Notes: generated by a model from the sequence alone, not told the origin. Positions 44,186 to 54,281 are shown, counted from the stretch's first letter. The stretch is DNA of 64,000 nucleotides from JABDIP01 sp965212545 (GCA_965212545.1 CBDBVB010000021.1:682001-746000); one strand, 5' to 3'. Numbers and translations are program-made.

Positions 44186-45418
44186 TCAGCCGTCGACTTC
44201 GCTCATGATGCGAGACGGAAAGCCCTCAGCTTTCAGGTCGTCGACGACTGCGTGGACATGCGCGCCGTCGCGAGTCTCCAGCACGATGTCGATTTCGGCG
44301 CGCTTGACCGACAGATCATAGAACAGCCTTCGATGATGAACGTCGACGATATTCGCGCCGGCCTTGCCGGTCACGGCCGCAATGCGGGCCAGGGCCCCGG
44401 GCACGTCAACGATTTCGGCCCGCAGCCGGACCAGGCGGCCACCGCGGATCAGGCCGCGCAGCAGGATCGAAGACAGCAATCTGGCGTCGATGTTGCCGCC
44501 ACAGATCACCACGCCGACCCGCCGGCCGGCGAACCGGTCCGGGTCTGACAGGATGGCGGCGATGCCCGCGGCGCCCGCGCCTTCGGCCAGGACCTTCTGC
44601 TCGGTCAACAAGAGCTGGACCGCCTGCTCCAGCGACTTCTCGTCGACCAGCTTGATTTCGTCGACATGGGCGCGGACCACCTCCCGTGTCATCAGGCCCG
44701 GCCGCTTGACCGCGATGCCCTCGGCGATGGTGGCACCGCCATAGCTTGCCTCGACACCGTTCAATGCATCGCTCATCGAGGGGTATTGGCTCGCCTCCAC
44801 GCCGGTGATGCGGATGTCCGGCCGCAGCGATTTGGCGGCGATCGACATCCCGGCGATCAGGCCGCCGCCGCCGATCGGGACGACCAGATCGTCCAGATCC
44901 GGGACCGATGCCAGCATCTCCAGCGCCACCGTGCCCTGGCCGGCCATGATTGCGGTGTCGTCATAGGGATGGATCAGGGTCAGGCCGCGCTCGGCGACCA
45001 GGGAATCCACATAGTCCCGGCTGTCGTCAAGATTGTCGCCGCGAAGCACCACCGCCGCGCCCAGCTCCTTGGTCCGTCCGACTTTGTTGAAGGGCGTATT
45101 GGTCGGCATGACGATGGTCGCCGGGATCCCGAGCCGGGCGGCATGGTAGGCGACGCCCTGGGCGTGGTTGCCGGCCGACATGGCGATGACGCCGCGCTCG
45201 CGGGCGCCGGCATCGAGGCTCTGCAGCTTCACCAGCGCGCCGCGATCCTTGAACGAGCCGGTGAACTGAAGGTTCTCCAGTTTCAAGGCAAGTTGGCAGC
45301 CGGTCAGCCGGGACAGCGGCCGGGCGTCGATGGTCGGCGTGTGCACCACTTCCCCGGCGATCTGCTCTGCGGCCTTGCGGATGTCGCCGATGTCGATCGG
45401 AAGCGCCGGCCCGGCCAT
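44186..45418 (-). CDS. Threonine dehydratase (ilvA/tdcB type) with ACT domain
   Basis: The 410-residue protein carries the PLP-Lys motif FTGSFKDRGA, the substrate loop SAGNHAQGVAYHA and the phosphate-binding GGGGLIAG. A C-terminal ACT domain (around 330-410; VDVPGALARIAAVTGKAGANIVDVHHRRLF) is a probable allosteric site. It deaminates threonine to 2-oxobutyrate. It starts 2 bases after the stop of the upstream acylase gene, so it is the last gene of a three-gene unit. Anabolic versus catabolic role is open. Confidence 0.88.
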   Translation of the reverse strand: MAGPALPIDIGDIRKAAEQIAGEVVHTPTIDARPLSRLTGCQLALKLENLQFTGSFKDRGALVKLQSLDAGARERGVIAMSAGNHAQGVAYHAARLGIPATIVMPTNTPFNKVGRTKELGAAVVLRGDNLDDSRDYVDSLVAERGLTLIHPYDDTAIMAGQGTVALEMLASVPDLDDLVVPIGGGGLIAGMSIAAKSLRPDIRITGVEASQYPSMSDALNGVEASYGGATIAEGIAVKRPGLMTREVVRAHVDEIKLVDEKSLEQAVQLLLTEQKVLAEGAGAAGIAAILSDPDRFAGRRVGVVICGGNIDARLLSSILLRGLIRGGRLVRLRAEIVDVPGALARIAAVTGKAGANIVDVHHRRLFYDLSVKRAEIDIVLETRDGAHVHAVVDDLKAEGFPSRIMSEVDG

Positions 45419-45420
45419 CG

Positions 45421-47946
45421 TCAGCGCTCGGTGGATCGCTTGTAGGGATGCAGTGTCAGGGTGGCGTTGCTTCCTCTGGCCAGTTCCGTCGGACTGCCAG
45501 CGATGGTGAAGCTGTCACCGTCGCGCCACCGCTCAACCAGATCGCCATAATGCGGCGAAAAGGGGTTCCCGGACTGGCCGGTGGCGATGATAAAGCGAGA
45601 GTTGTCCAAGTTCGCCAGGTCGTAGACCGCGCGCAAGGTCGCGCCGTGTATGTGGCTGAACGGCGTATTGGCTCTGTTAACGTGGCTGTTGCCGCGGCTG
45701 ACCGTATAGGGGCCGCCGCTGGTCTCTATCGAGATGTCGACCAGCGACTGGGCCACCGGAACCGCGCTGAAGACACGATGGGTGAAGGGCGCCACATGCT
45801 CATCGCCCCAGCGCAATGTGGAAAGCGGCTTCTGGTGGCGCTCGGTCAATTCGGCGATCGCGACGTCCAACGAGCTGCGCAGGATCTCTGCGCAGCTTTC
45901 GGTGCGCGCGGTTCGCCGGTCGTCGCACCAGCCCTGTTCCTCCGTCAGCATCGTGCGCACGACGCCCGGCCGCAGGCGCCAATAGTCCGGGAACAGGGCG
46001 CCCAGTTCGTCGGCATACAAGGCCTCGTTCAACCGCCTCAGCCAGGTGGCGAATATCAACGGCTCCGGTCGCCCGCGATCCATTCGGTAGGTCCAACCGC
46101 GCAACAGCGAGATCGCCTGGGACGCGCCGGCATTGTCCGGTCGCACGGTCAGCATCAGCGGCAGCAGATCTCGCGCCGCTGCTGACACGGTGTCCATCTG
46201 CAGGGCCAGGGTGCTCTCGATCGTCTGCCCGTCGCTCTCATCGAGGACTTCCAGGATTCGTTCCGCCCGGTAGGGTTCGACGTCCTCATGACCGATCAGA
46301 TAGGGGTAGTTGGGGCCGACCACCGGGTTGTTCGCATTGACGATATGCCCCTCGGCAGGATTGAGGACCTGCGGCAGGGACTCCAATGGGATCGTGCCGG
46401 TCCAGTCATGTTGCCCGGTCCAGCCGGGGACCGGGGTCAGGCCGTCGCCATCGGCGCGGATCGGGATGTGGCCGGGCACGATCAGCCCGATGTTCCCATC
46501 GACATCGGCATAGGCGATGTTCTGCTGCGGCGCGATCCAGAACTGCAGCGCCCCAAGGAACTCGACCCAGTTGGTCGCGCGACCCATCAGATAGATCGCC
46601 TCCGGCGTCGTATCGTTGGCGGTCAACGCGGTGAAGGCCAGCGAGATCACGTGGTCGTCGTCGGTCACCGCCGCGGCGTCGCCGTCGATGTCCGAGAGCA
46701 CCGGGCCATGTCTGGTCTCGCGGACCGTAAGCGTGACCGGATCGCCGCCGTCGACCTCGATGATCTCGGTGCGGATCCGAAACGGTACGCTGCCATCTTC
46801 GGTCAGGTACCGGCTCGGATCGTCGGGATCGATGCGCTCGACGTACAGATCCTGTACATCGCTGCCTGTTGTGGTCATGCCCCAGGCGATGGTGCCGTTA
46901 TGCCCCAGGATGTGGAACGGAACCCCCGGAACCGTGACTCCGACCAGGCTCATGGTCGGGGTGCGGACCCGTGCCAGGTACCACAGGGTCGGCGAGTTGA
47001 GGCCCAGATGCGGGTCGTTGGCCAGGATCGCGCCGCCGGTCCGGGTCTCGCCGGCAGACAAGGCCCATTCGTTGGACGCCGTTGCCGGGCCCAGCGGTGT
47101 TGGCAGTGCGGCGCGCAGGCTGCGCAGCCGCTCCGGCGCCACATATTCGGTCAGGGTGGTCGGCTGGCCGGCGCTCTGATCCGGGAACAGGACCGTCATC
47201 GCCTCGTCGCCCAGCGCAGCCGCCATCTCGGCGCGTTGCAACTCGGCCCGGAAATTGCCCGAGAGCTGCAGCGCCATCAGCTTGCCCCAGACCAGGGAAT
47301 CGGCCGGCGTCCAGGGCTCGGGCCAAGTCTGCAGCAGGTAGAACTCCGGCGGCAGCGCGCCGCGCCGCGTCTCAAGCCAGGCGTTGACGCCGGCAGCGTA
47401 GGCGTCGAGCGCCCCGCGAACGTCCGACGACAGACGGGAATAGCTTTCTTCGGCAAGACGGTAGGCGCCGATCAGCCGCATGAAACGATCGGCGCCCAAC
47501 CCGGGCTCGCCGATCACCTCGGCCAGGCGACCGGCGCCAAGCCGCCGTTGCAGGTGCATCTGCCACAGCCGGTCCTGCGCATGCAGATATCCCAGTGCGA
47601 AATAGGCGTCGGAATCTGAGGCTGCGAAGACGTGCGGCACCGCCTGCGCGTCGCGCATGATCTGCACCGGTGACGTGATGCCCTCCAGGCGGACCGAACT
47701 GCGGAAGTCGGGCAGGCTGCTGCGCAGCAGCAACAGGCCCGCCGCCGGAGTCAGCAGCAGCAGGAACACCAGCACCGCCACGCCGATCCAAACCCATTTC
47801 AGGATCGGCAGCCCGGCATCTCCCTTTGGCGGCTCACCGGCCGGCTGCGGCCGTGGCGACTGCCACGTCGGGGCACCGGACGCCATGCGCCGTTCCACGG
47901 CGCCGGTCGTCAAGCGGGGCGCGCCTGCCATGCCTTTCCTAATCAT
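45421..47946 (-). CDS. Penicillin-acylase family Ntn hydrolase
   Basis: The 841-residue protein has an N-terminal membrane anchor (VWIGVAVLVFLLLLTPAAGLLLL) and the two-subunit acylase architecture. The nucleophile Ser is in ATASNEWALSAGETRTGGAILANDPHLGL, the self-cleavage site, with NGTIAWGMTTTGSDVQDLYVE downstream. Substrates in this family include penicillins, N-acyl-homoserine lactones and other amides. The ATG (47946) overlaps the CoA-transferase stop (ATGATTAG), and the stop is followed closely by threonine dehydratase. The real substrate is unknown. Confidence 0.88.
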   Translation of the reverse strand: MIRKGMAGAPRLTTGAVERRMASGAPTWQSPRPQPAGEPPKGDAGLPILKWVWIGVAVLVFLLLLTPAAGLLLLRSSLPDFRSSVRLEGITSPVQIMRDAQAVPHVFAASDSDAYFALGYLHAQDRLWQMHLQRRLGAGRLAEVIGEPGLGADRFMRLIGAYRLAEESYSRLSSDVRGALDAYAAGVNAWLETRRGALPPEFYLLQTWPEPWTPADSLVWGKLMALQLSGNFRAELQRAEMAAALGDEAMTVLFPDQSAGQPTTLTEYVAPERLRSLRAALPTPLGPATASNEWALSAGETRTGGAILANDPHLGLNSPTLWYLARVRTPTMSLVGVTVPGVPFHILGHNGTIAWGMTTTGSDVQDLYVERIDPDDPSRYLTEDGSVPFRIRTEIIEVDGGDPVTLTVRETRHGPVLSDIDGDAAAVTDDDHVISLAFTALTANDTTPEAIYLMGRATNWVEFLGALQFWIAPQQNIAYADVDGNIGLIVPGHIPIRADGDGLTPVPGWTGQHDWTGTIPLESLPQVLNPAEGHIVNANNPVVGPNYPYLIGHEDVEPYRAERILEVLDESDGQTIESTLALQMDTVSAAARDLLPLMLTVRPDNAGASQAISLLRGWTYRMDRGRPEPLIFATWLRRLNEALYADELGALFPDYWRLRPGVVRTMLTEEQGWCDDRRTARTESCAEILRSSLDVAIAELTERHQKPLSTLRWGDEHVAPFTHRVFSAVPVAQSLVDISIETSGGPYTVSRGNSHVNRANTPFSHIHGATLRAVYDLANLDNSRFIIATGQSGNPFSPHYGDLVERWRDGDSFTIAGSPTELARGSNATLTLHPYKRSTER

Positions 47947-49150
47947 TCAGGCCCAATTCATGCAGCAGCGCGTCGCGGTCCGCGTCGAGCGCGGGCGCCG
48001 GGGTCCGACTGGCCGGGTCGGGAAAGTTGGAGAACTTGATCGGGTTGCCGGATACCTTCATTCCCTTGCCGCGGCGTGTCTCGCCATGAACCGTCACGAC
48101 CATGTTGCGTGCCGCCACCTGCTCGTCATGCAGCACGTCGCGCACCGTATTGATCGGACCGCACGGTATGCCCGATTCCTCAAGGACATGAAGCCAGAGC
48201 GCCGTTTCCCGTTTGATCAGAGTGGCCTCCAGTTCATCCTTCAGCGCCGAGGCATGCTTGGTCCGCGCCTCGTTGTTCAGGAACAACGGGTTGCTGGCCA
48301 GTTCCGGCCGGCCGATGCTTCGACACAGCGACTCGAACAGGGCGTCATTGCCGGCGGCGATGACCACATGGCCGTCACGGGTGGCATAGGCCTCGAACGG
48401 CGTGATCGAGGGGTGCCGCGCGCCCAGCGGTCCAGGCACCTCGCCGGTCGCGCCATATCGCGCAATGGCGTTCTCCAGAATCGCGACCTGTGAATCCAGC
48501 ATCGACACGTCGATCTTGATGCCCTTTTTCGTCTTGGCGCGACTGGCGAGCGCCGCATTGATTCCGACCGCGGTAAACAGCCCGGCGGTGATGTCGCCGA
48601 CCGAGGTGCCGACCCGCGTTGGCGGGCCGCCGGGATGGCCCGTCAGGCTCATGATGCCGCCCATCGCCTGGACCACCAGATCGTAGGCCGGCCGCCGGGA
48701 ATAGGGGCCGGTGTGGCCAAAGCCGCTTGTCGCGGCGTAGATCAGCCTGGGCCAGCGCCGATGCATCTCCTCCCAGCCATAGCCGAGCCGTTCCATGGTG
48801 CCGGCGCGGAAATTCTCCACCAGGATGTCGGCCGACTGCAACAGCCGGTCGAAAACGGCCCGGTCGGTCTCGGCTTTCAGGTCGAGGGCGATCGATTCCT
48901 TGCCGTGATTGAGCGATTCGAAATAGGCGGACCGGCCGTCCACGAACGGTCCGAAGTGCCGGGCATCGTCGCCGCGGCCGGGCGTTTCAACCTTGATCAC
49001 CCGCGCGCCGAGGTCGCGCAGGATCATCGTGCAATACGGGCCGGCCAGCACGCGCGTCAAGTCGATGACCGTCACGCCCGCCAGCGGACCCGCTGGATTT
49101 CCGCCGGTTGTCGACATTCCTGCGTTTGCCCACCACCCGTAGTCAGACAT
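47939..49150 (-). CDS. Class III CoA-transferase (CaiB/BaiF family)
   Basis: The 403-residue protein has VTVIDLTRVLAGPYCTMILRDLGARVIKVETPGRGDDAR (active Asp region downstream), LDLKAETDRAVFDRLLQSADILVENFRAGTMERLGYG and GFGHTGPYSRRPAYDLVVQAMGG, all typical of formyl-CoA/carnitine transferases. It transfers CoA between carboxylic acids. The initiator could be ATG 49150 or 49117. It heads a coupled operon with the acylase. Confidence 0.88.
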   Translation of the reverse strand: MSDYGWWANAGMSTTGGNPAGPLAGVTVIDLTRVLAGPYCTMILRDLGARVIKVETPGRGDDARHFGPFVDGRSAYFESLNHGKESIALDLKAETDRAVFDRLLQSADILVENFRAGTMERLGYGWEEMHRRWPRLIYAATSGFGHTGPYSRRPAYDLVVQAMGGIMSLTGHPGGPPTRVGTSVGDITAGLFTAVGINAALASRAKTKKGIKIDVSMLDSQVAILENAIARYGATGEVPGPLGARHPSITPFEAYATRDGHVVIAAGNDALFESLCRSIGRPELASNPLFLNNEARTKHASALKDELEATLIKRETALWLHVLEESGIPCGPINTVRDVLHDEQVAARNMVVTVHGETRRGKGMKVSGNPIKFSNFPDPASRTPAPALDADRDALLHELGLND

Positions 49151-49391
49151 CTATTCTACCAGACCGGACGTGTTCTGTCCGGTTCGCGGGCGCCTTCGCA
49201 CATCATGCCGCATTTGCGAAACTATCTTTCAATTCCGGGCTCCCGTGCCTTCGAAGACGAGAGTGGGCATCGGTCTGCCCGCAACGAACGGTCTATTTCG
49301 TATCATCATATTTCCTTTACTTTTCAATAAGTTCGCTACGGTTATCCTGCGCCATCGAACAGTGGAATCGGCGTTCGGAGGTTCACGGCGA

Positions 49392-50588
49392 ATGCTGGAC
49401 AGCTTCGCGACGGCGAAGGAGATGGCGGCCGCACTGCGGCCCGACGAGCCCGTCTACTGCCTGCGACCCCATGTCATAGCGGCGACGGCGCGGCGGTTTG
49501 TGGAAGCCTTCCCCGGCGACGTCCTCTATGCCGTGAAATGCAACAACAACCCCCTGGTACTGCAAGCGATCCACCATGGCGGCGTGCGCCATTTCGACAC
49601 CGCGTCGCTGGCCGAGGTGGCGCAGGTCGACGCGCTGTTCGACGAGCAGACGAGCCATTACATGCACCCGGTCAAGAGTCGCCGATCGGTCGACGAGGCG
49701 TATCGCCGTTATGGAATTCGCAGTTTCGCGATCGACCATGCCAGCGAACTCGACAAGCTGATTGCCGTGACCGGAAGCAATGAACTGACGGTCGTCGTGC
49801 GCCTGAAGACGGCACGCAACCAGGCCGTCTGCGATCTCGGCGGCAAGTTCGGCGCATCTGTAGATGAGGCGGCGGGGCTTCTGTGTGCCGCCCGCGACGC
49901 TGGATGCCGGGTCGGGCTGACCTTCCATGTCGGCTCGCAATGCCTGTCGCCGGACCCCTATCGACGCGCTATCGAATTGGTCGGCCGCACCATGCGGCAG
50001 TCCGGCGTGGCGCTGGAGGTGCTGGATGTCGGCGGCGGATTCCCGGCAGCCTATGTCGATGTGCAGCCGCCGGCGATCGAGTGCTATTTCTCCGCCATCG
50101 CGGAAGCCGCGTCTGCGATCGATCTGCCGGGCGGGTGTCGACTGCAATGCGAGCCCGGCCGCGGTTTGGTCGCCGAAGGCTGTTCGATCGTGGCCCGGGT
50201 CGAGATGCGCCGCGACGATGCGCTCTATCTCAACGACGGTCTGTATGGTGGTCTGTCGGATCTGTCGTTCGACGGCATCGTGATGCCGATGCGGGTGATC
50301 CGCCAGGACGGCGCGGTGGTCGGGGAGGGGGCGCCACGGTCTGCTCCGTTCCGCCTGTTCGGTCCGACCTGCGACGCCGCCGACAAGGTCGCGGGGCCAT
50401 TCTGGCTGGATGAAACCGTGGACGAGGGCGATTGGATCGAAATCGGCCAGGCCGGTGCCTACTCGAATGTCCTGGCGACCGGCTTTAACGGCTTTCGGTC
50501 GGGCCGGGCGGTGATTGTCGAGGATGACGCCTTCCATCCCCCGCTGAGCCTGGCGTCGGAACCGCTTCTGCGACGCGCCGCTGAATAG
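49392..50588 (+). CDS. PLP-dependent decarboxylase, ornithine decarboxylase type (fold III)
   Basis: ATG 49392, with GGAGG about 10 bases upstream, gives 398 residues. YAVKCNNNP has the PLP Lys, TFHVGSQCLSPDPY, LDVGGGFPAAYVD and CEPGRGLVAEG complete the barrel, and FGPTCDAADKV has the active-site Cys. It decarboxylates ornithine (or lysine/arginine) for polyamine synthesis, forming putrescine. It is divergent from the CoA-transferase operon. Confidence 0.88.
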   Translation: MLDSFATAKEMAAALRPDEPVYCLRPHVIAATARRFVEAFPGDVLYAVKCNNNPLVLQAIHHGGVRHFDTASLAEVAQVDALFDEQTSHYMHPVKSRRSVDEAYRRYGIRSFAIDHASELDKLIAVTGSNELTVVVRLKTARNQAVCDLGGKFGASVDEAAGLLCAARDAGCRVGLTFHVGSQCLSPDPYRRAIELVGRTMRQSGVALEVLDVGGGFPAAYVDVQPPAIECYFSAIAEAASAIDLPGGCRLQCEPGRGLVAEGCSIVARVEMRRDDALYLNDGLYGGLSDLSFDGIVMPMRVIRQDGAVVGEGAPRSAPFRLFGPTCDAADKVAGPFWLDETVDEGDWIEIGQAGAYSNVLATGFNGFRSGRAVIVEDDAFHPPLSLASEPLLRRAAE

Positions 50589-50594
50589 GCAGGG

Positions 50595-51269
50595 CTAGTT
50601 CGGGCGGTCGTTTCGACGTTCGAAATCATTACGGATCCGCGGCAGGACCTCACCGACCTTGTCCACGATGCGTTCCGGCGGATCGAGGAATTCCAGGCCG
50701 AATTCATCGCCCTGGCGCCAGACCAGCCGTCCGGCGAAATCACCGAAGCGACCGATGGAAACGGTCGCACGATCGTCCAGAACCGCCGCCCCGGACAGGC
50801 GAACGCGGGCTCCGCCGGCGCTTAGGTTCAGAACAACCGCATCCATGGTCCGGCCGGCCGAGAACACACAAGCCGACCACAGTACTGAGCAGCGTTGATA
50901 CTGGCGCTGCTCCATGATCGACGGCTCGGCCGACTCCAACTGTTTCACGAAGCTGTTGATCTCGTCGGCCGGCGCGTCGAACCGCAGCCCCGTCAGATCG
51001 TCGTTGTGCCATGCCTCGCTGACCGCGATGCCGGCGAGACCATCGACCTCCAGAATGACCGGGGCATTGGAATCGCAGGGCCGGGTGGAGCGAATGCGCA
51101 CGCCGCCGGCTGACACATTCAATATGTCGCAGGGAATGACCAGTTCACCGGCCACGAGCCGGGCGCTGATCCAGACCGCACTGCGCCGGTTCGCCTGTCG
51201 CTCTTCAGGAGCGGCCGGGGCATCGACCTCCGGCGCCTCGGCAAACGCATGTTTTGAGGGGGACAACAT
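50595..51269 (-). CDS. Tandem double-PilZ domain protein A
   Basis: The 224-residue protein contains two PilZ domains, each with R-x3-R and an N-x-S-x-G-G motif (RQANR and NVSAGG; RQYQR and NLSAGG). PilZ domains bind cyclic di-GMP, and such stand-alone proteins often act on motility or polysaccharide. No effector domain is attached. It ends 7 bases before the convergent ornithine decarboxylase end. The next minus-strand gene is a paralogue. Confidence 0.85.
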   Translation of the reverse strand: MLSPSKHAFAEAPEVDAPAAPEERQANRRSAVWISARLVAGELVIPCDILNVSAGGVRIRSTRPCDSNAPVILEVDGLAGIAVSEAWHNDDLTGLRFDAPADEINSFVKQLESAEPSIMEQRQYQRCSVLWSACVFSAGRTMDAVVLNLSAGGARVRLSGAAVLDDRATVSIGRFGDFAGRLVWRQGDEFGLEFLDPPERIVDKVGEVLPRIRNDFERRNDRPN

Positions 51270-51414
51270 GGTGAATCTAACCGCGGCAATTGCGACAATT
51301 TCAATTCAACGATGTCGTAAACTGGTTGATCAAACCTTAAAGGGTGCCGCTCCCGCCCGCAGAGAGGCCGGTAGAGAGTTGCACGAGTGAGTCCGCCCGC
51401 AGGGCAATGACAGG

Positions 51415-52086
51415 CTAGTCGGTCTCCGGATCATCGGCGACATCGTCCTGGATGCGCGGAAGGGTTGCCCCAAGGATCCGGGCGATGTGCTCCGGCGGAT
51501 CGAGAAACTCGACGCCGATCTCCAGCCCGTTTCGCCAGACCAGCCGTGCCGGCAGATCGCCGAGGCGGTCGTTCGACAAGGTCACGCGTTCGGTCAAAAC
51601 GGCGTGGCTGAGCAGCTTCACCTTGGCGCCAGATGCCGAGATGTTCAGGATCATCGCGTCCGACTGCCGGCCGCCCGAATATACGCCCGTCGCCCAGAGA
51701 ACCGAGCAGCGCTGGTGCCGTCGGAGTTCCAGCGGCGACGGCTCCGCCAGATCGAGGTCGGCGACGAATTTCTTGATTGCTTCGGCATCGCCGGCGAATT
51801 TCAGCCCGACCGTATCGCCTTCCTGCCAGATCACGTCGACAGCCGCGCTGCCATGTCCTAGGACCTGCAGCGCCGCGCGACCACTCACCGTGCAGGGCTC
51901 CTCGACGCGAATTCTTGCGCCGCCGCCTGACACGTTCATTATGGCGCAGGGATGCCAGGTGTCGTCGGCCAGAAGTTGGCCGGTCACGAATGTGGAACGC
52001 CTGGGATCGAGTTGCCGTTCTTCCGGATCGGACGGGTGGTCCGGATCGGGTGCCTGATCGGATTGCTTTGGCGTACTGATGCTCAT
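51415..52086 (-). CDS. Tandem double-PilZ domain protein B
   Basis: The 223-residue protein is a paralogue of the gene at 50595-51269 with the same two-domain layout (NVSGGGARIR in the first, NISASGAKVKL in the second). The first-domain R-x3-R is less clear (RQLDPRRSTF), while the second is RRHQR. In the second motif the last Gly is shifted (SASG), so affinity for c-di-GMP may differ. A 145-base A/T-containing gap separates it from protein A. Confidence 0.83.
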   Translation of the reverse strand: MSISTPKQSDQAPDPDHPSDPEERQLDPRRSTFVTGQLLADDTWHPCAIMNVSGGGARIRVEEPCTVSGRAALQVLGHGSAAVDVIWQEGDTVGLKFAGDAEAIKKFVADLDLAEPSPLELRRHQRCSVLWATGVYSGGRQSDAMILNISASGAKVKLLSHAVLTERVTLSNDRLGDLPARLVWRNGLEIGVEFLDPPEHIARILGATLPRIQDDVADDPETD

Positions 52087-52247
52087 GATAATATCGATGC
52101 GAAATTAGAGTGAATATATGCAAATAATCCCCAAGGTGGTTGAGAACACATTAATGGTATTCGAACGCTCGAAGAATCATTAGTATGTAAATCAACAAAT
52201 AATAGTGCTCGCTGTTTGTTTGAATCTACTTATCGTGGAGTTGGGTC

Positions 52248-53105
52248 ATGGAGCAGTGCGCTTTTCTGGGTCTGAGCGCCGCGGGATTTCATCGGATCGC
52301 CTATACGTCCTTTGCGCCGGTTACCGGGGGGTCGGACAGCGCGTCGCCGCCGGTTGTCTGCGCCCACGGCCTGACCCGAAACGGGCGCGATTTCGACGTG
52401 CTGGCCGCCCGGCTGGCGGAAGCGCGGCACGTGGTGTGCCCTGATATTGTCGGCCGTGGTCGGAGTGACTGGCTTCCCGATCCAGGACTCTACGGCTATC
52501 CGCAATACATGTCGGACATGACTGCGCTGATCGCGCGCCTGGACGCAAGAACGGTGGATTGGGTCGGCACCTCGATGGGCGGTCTGATCGGCATGATGCT
52601 GGCGGCCCAGACCGGCAGCCCGATACGTCGGCTGGTGCTGAACGATGTCGGCCCGTTCATCCCGGCCGCCGCGCTGGAACGGATCGGCAGCTATATCGGT
52701 GCCGACCCGACCTTTCTCGCGAATGACGCGCTGGAGGTCTATCTGCGCCACATACACGCCCCGTTCGGCCCGCTGACCGACGCACAATGGCGCCATCTGG
52801 CTGAGCATAGCAGCCGTCAGCGCGACGACGGCATGGTGGGGCTGGCCTATGATCCGGGCCTTGCCGCCGTCTTCACGATGGGTGAAATCACCGATGTCGA
52901 CCTGTGGCCGTTGTGGCAGACGGTGACATGCCCGGTCCTGGTCATCCGCGGCGAAGACTCCGATCTCCTGACCTCCGAGGTCGCCGGCCAGATGGTCGAG
53001 CGCGGCCATGACGTGCGCCTGGTGGAGATCGCCGGATGCGGTCACGCGCCGGCTCTGATGGATGACGGGCAGATCGAGATCGTGCGAGACTGGCTGAATG
53101 CCTGA
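52248..53105 (+). CDS. Alpha/beta hydrolase
   Basis: The 285-residue protein has the catalytic triad: nucleophile Ser in WVGTSMGGLIGMML, Asp in LVIRGEDSDLL and His in GCGHAPALMD. HGLTRNGRDFDVLAARLAE precedes the nucleophile, as in esterase/haloperoxidase relatives. A GGAG site lies 8 bases before the ATG. It overlaps the next hydrolase gene by 8 bases. The substrate is unknown. Confidence 0.83.
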   Translation: MEQCAFLGLSAAGFHRIAYTSFAPVTGGSDSASPPVVCAHGLTRNGRDFDVLAARLAEARHVVCPDIVGRGRSDWLPDPGLYGYPQYMSDMTALIARLDARTVDWVGTSMGGLIGMMLAAQTGSPIRRLVLNDVGPFIPAAALERIGSYIGADPTFLANDALEVYLRHIHAPFGPLTDAQWRHLAEHSSRQRDDGMVGLAYDPGLAAVFTMGEITDVDLWPLWQTVTCPVLVIRGEDSDLLTSEVAGQMVERGHDVRLVEIAGCGHAPALMDDGQIEIVRDWLNA

Positions 53106-54114
53106 GGGCTCGACACGCAATGTGACACGATTCAAACCGCCGCGGTTTCGGCCGCGCGTGCCGTGGCTGGGCGGTGATCTGCAGACAGTCCGCAATACGA
53201 TCTTCAACCGGGTGGGTGCCCTGGGCGCTTTGTCCCGCTGGCCGGGCCAACGGCTCGAATTGCCTGCTGGCGACGGTACCGGGGACATGCTGTCTGCGAT
53301 ACTGCAAATGCCGAAAGTGGCCACCGGTCGGCCACTCGCGATTCTGGTCCACGGGCTGACCGGCTGCGAGGACAGCGGGTACATGCGCGCCAGTGCCCGC
53401 TGCCTGCTCGAAAGCGGTTACCCGGTTCTGCGCCTCAATCTGCGCGGAGCCGGCCGGTCACGGTTGCGGTGCCGGCAGGAATACCATGCCGGCCGCAGCG
53501 ACGATCTGCGTCTGGTTCTTGGTCAGTTGCAGCCCGATCTGACGGCCCATGGCGTGGTTGCCATCGGCTACTCGCTGGGTGGCAACATGCTGCTGAAGTA
53601 TCTCGGCGAAACCGGCGAGGCCTCGCCTTTGCGCGCCGCGGTCGCTGTATCGGCGCCGATCGACCTGAAGTCGGCGCAGCGCCGTATCATGATGCCGCGC
53701 AACAGGCTCTATCATCACTACATGCTCGATCGCATGAAGATCGAATGCACCCATGGCCGTGCCGGAGTCTCGGACGAGGAACGCCAAGCCGTCATGGCCG
53801 CCGACAGCGTCTACGCATTCGATGACGTGTTCGTCGCCCGTCGCAACGGATTCGGTTCCGCCGACAATTATTATGCGATCAACAGCGCCGAGCATTTCCT
53901 GCCGGCCATCCGAACGCCGACCCTGGTCATCCACGCCCATAACGATCCCTGGATTCCGGTCGCTCCCTACCTGCGCCACGACTGGACCCGCAACCCCTTC
54001 CTGACGCCGCTGCTGCCCAAGAGCGGCGGCCATGTCGGCTTCCACGGCCGCGGCGGCCCGCCGGCCTGGCACGACCGAAATCTCCTGCAATTCTTCGAGT
54101 CGGTGGCTGGCTGA
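53098..54114 (+). CDS. YheT-family alpha/beta hydrolase
   Basis: The 338-residue protein starts FKPPRFRPRVPWLGGDLQTVRNTIF, with an early PLWLxxxHLQT-like segment as in YheT. The nucleophile Ser lies in AIGYSLGGNMLLKYLGE, Asp in LVIHAHNDPWIP, and His near KSGGHVGFHGRG. The family includes lipases/esterases of unknown physiological role. It is translationally coupled to the preceding hydrolase. Confidence 0.87.
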   Translation: MPEGSTRNVTRFKPPRFRPRVPWLGGDLQTVRNTIFNRVGALGALSRWPGQRLELPAGDGTGDMLSAILQMPKVATGRPLAILVHGLTGCEDSGYMRASARCLLESGYPVLRLNLRGAGRSRLRCRQEYHAGRSDDLRLVLGQLQPDLTAHGVVAIGYSLGGNMLLKYLGETGEASPLRAAVAVSAPIDLKSAQRRIMMPRNRLYHHYMLDRMKIECTHGRAGVSDEERQAVMAADSVYAFDDVFVARRNGFGSADNYYAINSAEHFLPAIRTPTLVIHAHNDPWIPVAPYLRHDWTRNPFLTPLLPKSGGHVGFHGRGGPPAWHDRNLLQFFESVAG

Positions 54115-54281
54115 GGGCCCGGTCCCGGAGACCTGGCCGGACCATTGGGACCCGGTGTCGGGCTGAATCCCTCAGCCTCGGGTCGCGGCACGTTGTCACG
54201 TGGCGAATGGCGCGCGCGACGCTCTCAATCGTCGCCATTCTGTGGAACAGATAGCCAGTTGCGGCGTCGGCCGGCCGGAGG

